A stretch of DNA of 64,000 nucleotides from contig CM069443.1 of NCBI GenBank assembly GCA_035610835.1, positions 64,947,577 to 65,011,576 on the forward strand, written 5' to 3'. Under the pieces are notes generated by a model that was not told the origin of the DNA, did no database searches, and worked only from the letters and a program-made list of their open reading frames with translations. A program made the position numbers and the translations under genes. Origin of the DNA: Ophiura sarsii (taxonomy: Eukaryota; Echinodermata; Ophiuroidea; Amphilepidida; Ophiuridae). This document shows positions 13,409 through 61,525 of the stretch, piece after piece (within the stretch, counting starts at the first letter, position 1; every line of letters begins with the position of its first letter).

Positions 13409-13952
13409 CCTTGAAATTTAAACCAGGGTTTATGTTAAAATGGCGGGGCACAAAACCAGCGCTTCAAATGTCAAATTACAACATGAACCCATAATGGCAT
13501 TTAAAGCTGGATGACGATGGAGACAGACAGTGTTACAGACGGGCAGACAGAAAAAGCTCGTCATTTTTATGAGTACAAATTGCGCATTTAATATTTAATA
13601 GCCGTATGAATTCCAGATGTTGGGCAATGAAATTCATTACTTGTCAATACTAATATAACCATGACATGTATGAGGTTGATAACATTGCTTTGATTGAGAC
13701 GCGTCAAATGCGGATATGACTGTGCCTAATGATGATAGCCGTGAGATTGATTGAATTCTCTAATTAATAATACTGTTAGAGTATTAATGTGGCATGCAAG
13801 ACCATAACCAAATTGGCTATGTTTGAACAATTTTGTCTGGCTTTTCAGAAATCAATAGTCATGAAAGCTGAATTAGGTCAAGGGGTTAGGTGATTACCTT
13901 TTTCATATATAGGGGTGAGCTGTGGAACTAATGTGTAATAAGGGGGTTAGAT

Positions 13953-13969
13953 GGGGGGGGGGGGGGGGG
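13953..13969. repeat. G17 homopolymer run
   Basis: Seventeen consecutive G followed by CGG. Confidence 0.95.
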
Positions 13970-14843
13970 CGGTGAGAGAAAGAGGATTAAGAATAGAAAC
14001 ATATAGCGTAATTTTTGTTTGTTTTTGCAGACCAGTTTAAGGCCAAAAAAATAAGAAGTTTGTTTCCAGTAGTAAGCCTGAAAAGTCAAATGCGAAATAA
14101 GTGTTTTTATTTTTATTTTTTTGCTCAAATTAATAGTGGAGATTCACTTGAATTGGTTTTATTTAGTCAAATCCTTGCATTTCTGTTTCTTTTATGCTCG
14201 CTAAAATGTGATATTCGCCGCAAATTTTCACTTTTGTGTTTGCCGTATGTGGCCAATCACCATTTTGAGTAATGTTTCGACAAAAGATGGCGCCCTAACA
14301 ATATTTTCGTTTTTTCTATATATAAACATTTATTTGCAAGAATTAAGCGTCTCAGTGAAATGCGCGGGCACTACTGGAAACAAACTTGTTTTGTTGTTGC
14401 TGCACTGCTTTGTTGATATGATGTAGAACATTTAAAATATTTTGGGTTACAAATATGAATGGAAATAAATAATATGCCAATTATCCAACTGTTTTATGGT
14501 GCTGTATTATTTACTTGTCTGTTCAGGAAACGATGTAAATGGGATACATCCCTACCGAATTCCACCCACTAAACTAATATAGAAAATGACACTGCAAATT
14601 GTACCTATATGTAGGTATGTTATTGTTAGGTTTGTTTAAATAATAGCGGATTTCAATTGTTAAAACAGTTGGAAGAAACCAATGTTGGATATTAGTTTTG
14701 TTTGAGTGGTGATTTTTTTTCAAGAATGGTTTTCCCCCTTTGTTTTAAATGTATTTTTTGTATTTTTTGTACGGTATGTGACATTATGTACATTGGCGTT
14801 TTACATTTTGGACTTTGGATTATGTGTCACAGAAATAATTTGT

Positions 14844-15067
14844 TACTGTAAAAGCCAATATTTTCGCGTACAGATATTTTCGCAGAGTTTGATATCATAG
14901 ACATTTTTGCTATTTGCTTTTTTCGCTGGCGACCTTCTGGATGCACTGCATGAATGTTGAAAACAATATTTTTGTGTGTTATAATTTTCGCGGAAAAAGA
15001 TTTTGCGCGAAAAGCGTGAAAACAAAACCACCGCGAATATTTCAACTTTTTTTCAGCTTTTACAGTA
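14844..15067. mobile_element. MITE, CTGTAAAA/TTTTCGCG family
   Basis: Left TACTGTAAAAGCCAATATTT and right CAGCTTTTACAGTA are inverted. Next to them TTTTCGCGTAC and ACCGCGAATATTT also pair. About 224 bp, noncoding; small open frames on both strands come from the palindrome. Confidence 0.75.
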
Positions 15068-16323
15068 TTTGTCTAACAAGGTTTAAATGTTTACCTCCTC
15101 TGCAACTGTCTAATGGGAAATCCCGCAGTTGTCAGATTTTGTAGAAAATTGCCTCTTTCCTTGATCCCCGGATCCCAGGCAGAATGCCAGACACTATTCA
15201 GTGTTGCCAACTGAAATGTCTCCCAATGCAGTTCAAGTGCAGTCTAGGCCATGTAGACTGAGACTCTCCTTCTGTCGCCCTCTTACGTCGCTATCTTTGC
15301 AGCCAGTGACCTGATGGTGATATTGACGGCTGGGGGATGTAGTCTACTAGACCATGGCTTACAACCAAAAGCAGGGCTCAAATGCCCCACCTAGTTGCCT
15401 TGATGCCCTCAATTTCTGGCTGTTTTCACTCCATTCAAAAGTACATAATTTGCCTTGGAGAAAGTTGGTGCCCCTCTCAAATTGCCTTAAATTGCATGCC
15501 CTCTTCATTTCTTATTTTGAGGCCTGACCAGAAGTAGCCTATATTGTTTGTAAGCTTGAAAAACCCACTAGCAGCCTAACCTTTAGCAAAACTCTAGGTA
15601 GCCCAATCCTGTGGTTTATTTGTGGGATTGGCATCACTGTTGACAAGGGGAACCAAGAGGGGGTAGTTGTCATTCTTGGGCAAGTGGGCTATTGGAATGT
15701 TGGACTCTTGTCCCCGCTCTTGTCATGATTCACAGTTTTCTTTGCTTTGGCTTAAATTTAAAACCCTTTCGGATCCGAACTAATTTTAGGGTTTCAATTT
15801 TAACTTTTGACCTTTGAGATTATCTCAGACTGTTATAATAATTGTACCTAAATATGTAATATCCTTGCTTTCTGCTTGTAAGTTACAAGGAACATGCCAA
15901 ACTTAATCATATATGTGTTGCTTCATTTTTGAGATTCTTTGAATGTATTTGAAAATATTTCTTTATTTGCTAGGAATGCTCGGGCGTTCTGTGGATCTGA
16001 AACGGTCAATGAGGAGTAAATGGGTAGTGGGTTAGATTACCACCTTTGGTTAGATGGTGTGAAAATCATAAATTTCGATGCTGTGAAAATCATAAACTTA
16101 CCCCATTAGCTTGAGGTTAATTAATATCTTGAGTTAAAAAAAATGCATCAACCGGTGCCCTTGTTTACACTGTGTCTGCAATCGTTTCAATCAAATGATG
16201 TTGGTGATGTGTGGCGTCTTTAATTAATGATACTTATCATTCATTGACTTCTTGATGACTCATTTATCATACGATAAAGAAAAAAGCACATTGGGGAGTT
16301 AGGGATGCACCATAAGATTTCAA

Positions 16324-16338
16324 GGGGGGGGGGGGGGG
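16324..16338. repeat. G15 homopolymer run
   Basis: Fifteen G about 290 bp upstream of the SH3 exon acceptor. Confidence 0.95.
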
Positions 16339-16627
16339 TAGTAGGAAATTCTGCCGAAGACAGCAATTTTTTTATTAAATTAATATGTACCTTTATATTG
16401 AGCTGGGTGGGCAAAGGTGGTATTTTGTTGTTGTAACTCATCAGTAGGTAAATTTTTATTTATTTTCAAAAACTTCCTACACTTTGAAGTAAAAATGTTT
16501 ATTTTCAGATTTGAGGAACAACCAAGCATGTTGGGTGATGTAAAAGTCTACATAACATCACACAACTAAATTATCGATTCCAATGTTTTAAATTCTATTT
16601 CATTTATTTATGTTACATATTTTCCAG

Positions 16628-54347
<37,720 letters not shown>

Positions 54348-54691
54348 GTAAGCCTGTTCTGTTTGCTGTGTAGTAAATATGTAGGGGGTAGGTGAGGCAC
54401 TCACATTTTTATAAGGGTTTGCAATCTTGGGTCTGGGGTTATAAAGGGGTTGTGGGGATGGCTCGTCAGGATGGCAAATTCATATAACACTGGTCTTAAA
54501 AACTAGTAGATTGGGTGAAAAAGAGAGTCTTCTAGTTCTGCATGCCCCTTTCTTGGACCAAACACCATTGCTTCATCCAGAACTCAATTTCAGAACTCAA
54601 TTCAAGAGCCGTTGTGTACTCAAGTGTTTTAAAAAGTACTACAATTACAAAAGCAATCAAGCCAGAGTTGATTTGGTGCTTCTAAGTTCTA

Positions 54692-54918
54692 GAGTTTGAT
54701 CAGTTCTAAATTGGCGAGCCTCATTACAGCAGAGAATTAATACAGAAGGATTTAGACGCACATGACAACAAACGCACTGTGGATTGAATGCGTGACTTGT
54801 GCGTTCGGAAATAAATTTTGTGCGTATGGCAAAAATTGTGCGCGTACGTTTGGATCACTTTTACGCGCAGGGAGATAAAAACCGCATATTTCTCGCCAAT
54901 TTGGAACTGATTGAACTA
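54692..54918. mobile_element. TA-flanked MITE, TAGTTTGATCAGTTCC family (copy 6)
   Basis: Left GAGTTTGATCAGTTCTAAAT with TA before, right AATTTGGAACTGATTGAACTA with TA after, inner CATTACAGCAGAGAATTAA. 227 bp. Confidence 0.85.
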
Positions 54919-55102
54919 TAGAGAAACATTTTATTTATGGAAAAACAGTTTACTAACACAGGATATTTAACCAACGCAACTTGGCATACTGTTTTTTTCA
55001 TAATACAAACACACTTATTTAATGCGGAAATCAATGGGTCTTTATTAAATTACATAATCCCTTGCTCTGTATGTCATTTGGATAACGTTTCCTTCTCTGA
55101 CA

Positions 55103-55482
55103 CCCGGGGGGGGGGGGTACTCGGATTTGGTTTGGTCGGGGGTGTGCCGCTGGAGATTCAAAACCCATTTTTAGGGGTGATTTTGGAAAAATCGGTACCC
55201 ATTTTTAGGGGTTTTGCTTCATTTTAGACCAAATTTTCGCAAATTATCGGGAAAATATACCTAATTTTTGCAAATTTTCGCGAAAATAGACCTAATTTTG
55301 GCAAATTTTCGCGAAAATAGACAAAAATTTCGTGAAAATAGACTAATTTGTAAAAAGTGACCCCATTATTAGGGATTTCCAGCACAAAATCATACCCCAT
55401 GTTTAGGGATTTTGTGCCCAAAAACCTACCCATTAGAGCGGCACACCCCCGTATACCGTCTTAGGCGAGTACCCCTCCCGGG
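55103..55482. mobile_element. CCCGGGG-ended palindromic element with 8-bp target duplication
   Basis: Starts CCCGGGGGGGGGGGTACTCG and ends CGAGTACCCCTCCCGGG. Directly outside, CTCTGACA stands at 55095-55102 and again at 55483-55490, a perfect 8-bp duplication. Inside are tandem CAAATTTTCGCGAAAATAGA units and paired GGGGTGTGCCGCT and AGCGGCACACCCC. 380 bp, noncoding. The 8-bp duplication suits hAT-like mobilisation, but the ends are not typical hAT. Confidence 0.9.
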
Positions 55483-56369
55483 CTCTGACATCTGTTGTTA
55501 TAGTTTAAGTTTCTTTGAACCCATGTTTGTCTCAAATGATTTTGGTGAAGTGCCACTTCCAAAATTGAAAAGTGCTAAAGTGCCCTAACGGGTGGGGTCC
55601 AGGGGCCCAAAGCTCCTGTATTATAGCTGTTTAGAAGGCCCTGGAAGGGCTCTTCTGGCACTTATTTATGAGTTATGAGTTACTATTCCTAAGGTGTGGA
55701 TCAAGAGGTATTATGTGGGTTATTTAAGGTCAAATATGGGTCATCTAAGGTCATGTTTTGGACTAAGATTCGTTTGAAATGTAACCCTAAGTGCGCTTAC
55801 GCGCCACTTAGAACCTTCAAGCACCACGAGTGGAGCGCTCCTGGTCTATGTTGATCATTTTAAATCTAGAAATAATTTTACGTCTAAAAGACCCAATTGT
55901 GTGTCGTTTTTATGCATGATTTTATATTTTATTGCAAGATCAGACATTGTTCCTGGTGCCTACAAGGCTGTATATTTAAAGAAACAATTAAAAAGCAAAA
56001 TATCAACAACGTCTTACTGCATGAAATCTAAATATAAATTTAACTGCTAAATATAAATATGGACCGGATAGTACCATAAGACGTATCTGTGATAGCTGCC
56101 AAGTGTAATGTTTATGGGAGTGTGTATATTGAGGCATTGATATAAATTGAAAACAACCAGAAGCAGCTATAGCAGATATGAATTGTTGCACCAATAACTC
56201 TACAGGTGTTAAGCGATAGCTGCCAGATGCTGTTGCATTTGTTCGTTCTATTCAACTCATTGAAATTAACACATGGCAGCTATTAAAGATAGGATAGGGT
56301 GGCGCTATACAATGTAACTGTTCTATTCTGGTTTATACCAGGTGATAATGACACGCAAGTCAGTCCACG

Positions 56370-56619
56370 TTAACACTTTCCATGCGGCAGTCGTCTGCAG
56401 ACGACAGTTCCAAAATTTCACAAAATTCTTCAAAAATGTCAACATTCTTAAATTTCTTCACCATATTTGGAATCACCATGAGATATGCATTAAATTAAGT
56501 ACAAACATGTCTAGTATTGGTTCAGTATTTCTTGAGATAGTCTTTGAAAGTTGGGAAAGGTTTCTGACAAATCTGTTTTGTATATATGGTAAAACTAAAA
56601 GCTGCATGGAAAGTGTTAA
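56370..56619. mobile_element. piggyBac-like MITE, copy 3
   Basis: TTAA-CACTTTCCATGCGGC at the left and GCTGCATGGAAAGTG-TTAA at the right, both TTAA intact. Next to the left end is an extra palindrome GTCGTCTGCAGACGAC. Interior matches copies at 39173 and 41091. Its 108-codon frame is not conserved in those copies. Confidence 0.88.
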
Positions 56620-56955
56620 CCTAATTATCTGCATCCTAAAGAACATTGATACAGGAACCCCTGCATGATTTGTGTGTGACCACTGAATTCGGGGTATTGG
56701 CAGGAGTATTTTAGCATGGAACAGATCTATTCTAGCCCTCTGTTTATCACTTAAGTCTCGCTACTTAGCGAGTCCAGTCCGGTGGGTCTGACTGTATAAC
56801 ACAAGGAGTCGTCGTAGTGCATCGATGATGGGGTGAACGTGAAACGAATAAGTCTACATGCATACTCTTATATAGCTAACAGTACTAGAGGCTTTGACGC
56901 TCTCAATTTGTGGAATATATTTATTGTTTGTGAGTGCCGCCCACCCGTCCTCTTG

Positions 56956-57070
56956 ACCCAGCGCTGTGGTTCAAAATGATGCGGGCGTTATCCATGGACC
57001 AGATAATAGATGTGATCGTTGGGGAGTTTGATCACCGTGGTCGCAACGTCAAAGCTGCCACTATCGATGG
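56956..57070 (+). CDS. Unidentified exon-like open segment
   Basis: An acceptor-like CGTCCTCTTGACCCAG is followed by an open segment reading LWFKMMRALSMDQIIDVIVG, EFDHRGRNVKAATIDG and then the donor-like GATGG|GTATAT. The base composition is balanced and the peptide looks globular, unlike the surrounding AT-rich noise. It needs two bases from the preceding exon, which does not fit the phase left by 54287-54347. I do not recognise the protein. It could be an exon of another gene, a fragment of a retroelement, or chance. A 406-bp MITE begins about 40 bp after it. Confidence 0.3.
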
Positions 57071-57112
57071 GTATATAGTGTATTTGTTTATATCATTTGT
57101 GTTATCTGTAAA

Positions 57113-57518
57113 GGCCCTGTCACACCGTTGCAAATAGAGCTAACATCTGCCTGACGTATTTGGCAATTGGGTGTACGTTTGTGTAAGTTTTCATTTGTTC
57201 GTGTTCGTCAGCAGTTCGGCCATTAGTATACGTCCAGCCCATCTGTTCGTTTTGATAAATCAACCTGTTAGCTTAACGCCTGTCACAAAGTAGCGTACTG
57301 AATTTACAGCCAAACTGCTGACCAAGAAGCAACCTATACCCAATGTTCAAAAAATTCCTATACCCCAGGGCACCTCTACGAACCCCTCTACGAACGGCTG
57401 ATGAATTCAACTTATGCCAAACGTGTCATAAACGAATGACAACTTCCACAAACGTACACCCAAATGTCCATAAACGTCGGGCACACGTTAGCTCTTTTTG
57501 CAACACTGTGACAGGGCC
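57113..57518. mobile_element. MITE with GGCCCTGTCACA ends
   Basis: GGCCCTGTCACACCGTTGCA then AATAGAGCTAAC at the left is inverted as GTTAGCTCTTTTTGCAACAC then TGTGACAGGGCC at the right. 406 bp, GC-richer middle with GTACG motifs, no coding. Confidence 0.85.
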
Positions 57519-58361
57519 ATAACCTGGGTAAGGTGTATTGTAATTTAACTCAACATTTTGTGCAATTCTGATGAATGCAGTTTTGTCCATCGTCGTCAGT
57601 GTCTGTTGGCCGTATTTCAACCAGTTATGTCTGGATAAACACTTTTTTTTGTTCGGGAGTCAACAACTCTTTTCAACACGATGCCAATTATACAAGTTAT
57701 TTCTGCCGAGAGTGCTTCAGTAATCCTTGGTGCAATTTGACAACCTGTTTGCTTGCGATTGCGATCTCACTGTCTGAAATGACAGATTAATAAATATTTG
57801 AATGTAAAATAACAGAGATAGATTGGTCTGCAGGCATGTTGGCCATTTTGAACTGTCAATACCATTGCATAGGCTGGTACTCATTAAATTACTCACAGAG
57901 GAAATAGGTTTAATTAACTCTTGTTGACAATTGTAATTGGCCCATATAGGGGAGACACCCATGCTCTCTGAAATGATTCAGAAATATTTTAAAATGTGGA
58001 AACATTTCATTTGATTTATCACCAAGAATATTATAATAATAATAAACCATGCTTATTAAGCGCACTCCGTCGCAAGACCCCAGTGCGCTGAACAAAAAAG
58101 TACAAAATATGAACAAAGATACAAAACATTATAAAGTCATTTATAATGGTTTTGTGTGATTTTAATACCCGATTTTACCATCTCAATACATATTTTGAGA
58201 TAGACAATGTTGTTAATTCAAATCATGGGTTTAATAAGGGATTCAATAATAAAATAAATAATAATAATAAATAAAAGGGCATTTATAATGCGCCTCACAT
58301 TGTGAACACAACCCCGAGGCGCATAACATACATTATGAAATCATGCATTATGAAATCATGT

Positions 58362-60945
58362 TTCAGCGTTGTGCCTCACCAATCGACAACGGTGTTCGTG
58401 CGTCTGCGTGGTTTATTTCACGAGGGCAACGCGAGAGTGAAATAAACACGCAGCACGTGCAGAACGCGAGTTGTCGAATGGTGATGCACATGCGCTGAAA
58501 CTTGATTTAATTCCGTTCAACAACGACTAGGGATTTGAACGCCATTTCATAAATAGACAATGCAAATAAGAACATTATATTAATGCAGGCCTACTTCATT
58601 ATTAACAATTTCATTCAATTATAAAAAAACTGAAATGACCAAACTAACCTACGTACAGGGTGAGCCAAAAAAATGTTTACTCAACTTCAGCAATTTTGTA
58701 GAAAAAAGTATTCGTTTGTTTTCAAAACAATGTAGTACGGTATAAAGACCAATCAATTAGCTTTAATATGAATTTTATCTGGTTTAGATTGGTTGAGGGA
58801 AACTTATTTTACGCTGTTTTGAATAAAAGTGACCAATTTAACGTCCGAACACGCTTCCAGATCTTGACCATTATATTTCATAAGATACGACCAATAAAAA
58901 AATTACAATACCGACAGCGAAAGGATCAATTCCTTTGTTATGAAATGATTAAAGTGTGGTAATTGTGTCATAAATAGGCCTTGAAGCCGTCTATTGTCCC
59001 TCAGTGCAACCATGCTAAGCACACTCTCAAAGATCAGGAGAAAGACCAAACAAGATGCTGGATTATCAAGTGGGTTTCTATTCATATTATTACCCGTAGA
59101 CATCGGACATTATATATGCAGAGGAGACAAAATAGGATAAGAGCAAATCAGCTCCGTACCAAGACGATTTAATTTCGCAATTTTACACGACATGCATTAC
59201 GCATAATCAAGGGTACTATGATACCTTATATATAATACATTGATAAATATTCATATTTTTGGTCGTCCTACTAGACAAGTACAGTCAAGGTTAATTTTTT
59301 GTAAAGACTACAATATTATCCAAATAAAATTGGAAAGGTCCGAGTGAATATACCTAAGGCCTAAACTTTTTAGAGAGACGCTCATAAAGAGCTTCAATTT
59401 TTAAAAGATGGTCCTAACCTTGAATTATCAATGCTTTCTCTCAAAATCAATTTTATTAAATTTGTAAATGCGCCAATTGAAATACGACAATCCAATCTAC
59501 CACCGATGAATTCCTCAAGTGATAATTTACAAAATAATTGATTTCCTGAATGGTAAATAGATTAAATAACTACTTGATGAGTAGAAACCAGTGGGCCTAA
59601 TTGATAGATTACCAATTATACAATGAGGTAATAATTTACATTTGGCCTAATAATAAACTTTCATTTACCATTTATAAATATTTCTTATATTAAGATTCAA
59701 TAATTGGGATTTAAATCCCTGTTTCTTCAAATTTTACTCCCTCAAATCACAACTTATATAAATATAAATAAGTACAATTTTACTGCTACTTGCAGTCAAA
59801 TAAGGCCTAGGATAATCAAGGAACAAAGGCCTAGAGCAGGAGGGTAAGGATGCAAAGAGCAACAACTGTGGGAGAGGTTTTATTTTAGAAATCAACCTAC
59901 TTGGTACGGAACAGAAAAGCGAATGAGATAAACAGATAGGGAAGACGAGCAAAAACGCAAAAACAAAGGGAAGAGTTCGCGGGCTCCCGGAAGTGGAACA
60001 TGAGTGGTCAGAAGGTTGCTACAGAGACCAGCAAACTAGCAAACACAATTTCCGCTTCATTGGCTAAAAGAGTTTTAAGCTTCATGGCTTAAACTTTATT
60101 GTTTTCAGGAATAAATTTTACATGTAGAGAGAGAAAGAGAGGGATAGACTATTACTTACTAGTCTTACTGTGGACATTGACAATTTTTGATTGGTTCAAA
60201 GATAATGTTTACGTATATATTTACGAAAAATATGTGCAATATTATGTTTATTGATTTTATCAAAATACTATATAGTTTATTATTCACATTATCAGATAGT
60301 CACTGGTGACAATTTTTATTCAATATCCTCATCTAGTTTATCATGTTTATAAATATCCCTTGCAGACTATTTAATCCTTGCAATTATTATTTATTAACTG
60401 ACAGTGGTGATACAATTTTGAACAAGTCTTTTGTCTACTTAATTCTTTTAATAAACAAGATGTGTAATGCTTTACATCATAATCCTAGTAAACATTATTA
60501 AGCTCGTTAGTTAAGCTTGAAATTAAAAACCGTGTTTTTGGTGAAAAAACAGCTCCTGTACAGAAATAGTCATATTTTAACGGTATCATCAAATAGCGTG
60601 ATTTTATTCTCCAAATGATAGCAAAGAAATGGCGCAATCATTTAAAGTTTTGTTTGCCTTGATTTTGTGGTCAGAATTTTTGTTGTTGATTTTTTCAATT
60701 AGGGTAAACTTTATTTTTGACTCACCCTGTATAATTAAGTTCCTGTAAGTTTCAAAACTCGATGAAAACAGTTGGCATGGTCATTTCAAAAACAACACAT
60801 ATTGCGATCGCGTATCGCGTGAATACAGTATCCGCGTAGTGCGGATCGATTGGCACAATGGTTGCCCATAGTAGCGTTGCTTAACTCAAATCGACAACGC
60901 TTTGCTAGTACTGTACTTAAGGTATTGGGGAGCTGTTGATAAAGA
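58362..60945. repeat. Second copy of the GTTTCAGCG-hairpin repeat, split by a 2.07-kb element
   Basis: Left part 58362-58655 matches 17215-17350 and 17460-17615: hairpin ATGTTTCAGCGTTG, then TTTATTTCACGAGGGCAACG, AACAACGACTAGGGATTTGA, AGACAATGCAAATAAGAACA, GACCAAACTAACCTA. Right part 60732-60945 resumes with AAGTTCCTGTAAGTTT, GAAAACAGTTGGCATGGTCA and AACTCAAATCGACAACGC. The interruption is exactly the mariner-ended element at 58656-60729. Confidence 0.85.
58656..60729. mobile_element. 2.07-kb mariner-ended element, no intact transposase
   Basis: CAGGGTGAGCCAAAAAAATG then TTTAC at the left; GTAAACTTTATTTTTGACTC then ACCCTG at the right; TA directly outside both ends (58654-55 and 60730-31). 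The copy of the host repeat at 17.6 kb lacks it, reading AACCTATAACTAAGTTCC, which confirms an insertion at a TA. Length would fit a full Tc1/mariner transposon, but only short frames occur and none shows a D-D-E pattern, so it is a decayed or nonautonomous copy. Confidence 0.85.
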
Positions 60946-61477
60946 GAGCATTTATGTTTACTATTTTTTTTCATCCCTGAGGCGACAACAAACAACAACC
61001 CTGCTTTATGGGCAAATCAGTCTGGCTTCCCCCCTTTAAGGGGGCTGTCAAGTGTCATTTCGTATTTTCCAGGAATTTCACTTTTCTTCATTTTTCAAAA
61101 CTTCAGAGTGTTATCTATCAGTACATGCAAAGAAATTTTCAATTTTGAAATTCCAAAAGCCTATTTAGAAGGATTTAAATCCCTTATTGTGATCATTGAC
61201 AAAATAGAATGGAAAAGTCTGCCCGCAGGGGATCAGCGAAACTCCCATGCGCCGCGTATCCCGTGTTTTGTTTTTCACGCAAATTGGCACGCGCCAGTTC
61301 GCTTAAAATACGCGACGCTGTTATTTCGAAAGCCGTCAGTGCGTGCTGCGTTACCCGCTATGTTTTGCCGCGTTTGAGGGCTTGTTCATACGCATTGTTT
61401 ACGCATCGGAGGCCCGACTTATCAAACCGTCATTTTTGCCGGGGTGTGGCTGAGCCTGAAAGCAAGTAGGCCTATTA

Positions 61478-61525
61478 GTAAAACCTGAGACTAATAGGTA
61501 TATTAGTCTCAGGTAAAACAAGGCT
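61478..61525. repeat. Short palindrome TAGTAAAACCTGAGACTAAT
   Basis: CCTGAGACTAATAGGTATAT and TATTAGTCTCAGG form a tight hairpin. Confidence 0.7.

Larger units (their letters stand above)
1..16627. other. Region upstream of the SH3 exon: no supported exon
   Basis: This 16.6 kb holds no reading frame I can support. In SNX9-type genes the SH3 domain starts right after a tiny first exon coding only a few residues, so all or part of this stretch may be the first intron, but I could not locate an ATG exon. Identified contents are a SINE at about 1048, hairpin elements near 0.2, 5.8, 6.8, 7.9, 9.5 and 14.9 kb, tandem repeats at 2.6-4.7 and 10.1 kb, an (ATTT)n tract near 11.8 kb and a duplicated block near 12.0-12.6 kb. 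The rest is AT-rich sequence in which I see nothing. Confidence 0.6.

Noticed and set aside
16610..16627. In-frame ATG just upstream of the SH3 domain
   Set aside because: It lies in the pyrimidine tract of a good acceptor, and family members start in a separate small exon.
56342..56668. 108-codon frame
   Set aside because: Lies in the piggyBac-like MITE; the other two copies do not preserve it.
58656..60729. Mariner transposase expected from the length of the element
   Set aside because: Only short unrelated frames; no D-D-E/D spacing or helix-turn-helix that I can see.
61108..61469. Overlapping frames near 61.1-61.5 kb with CpG-rich sequence
   Set aside because: No recognisable domain, conflicting phases and no clear splice sites.
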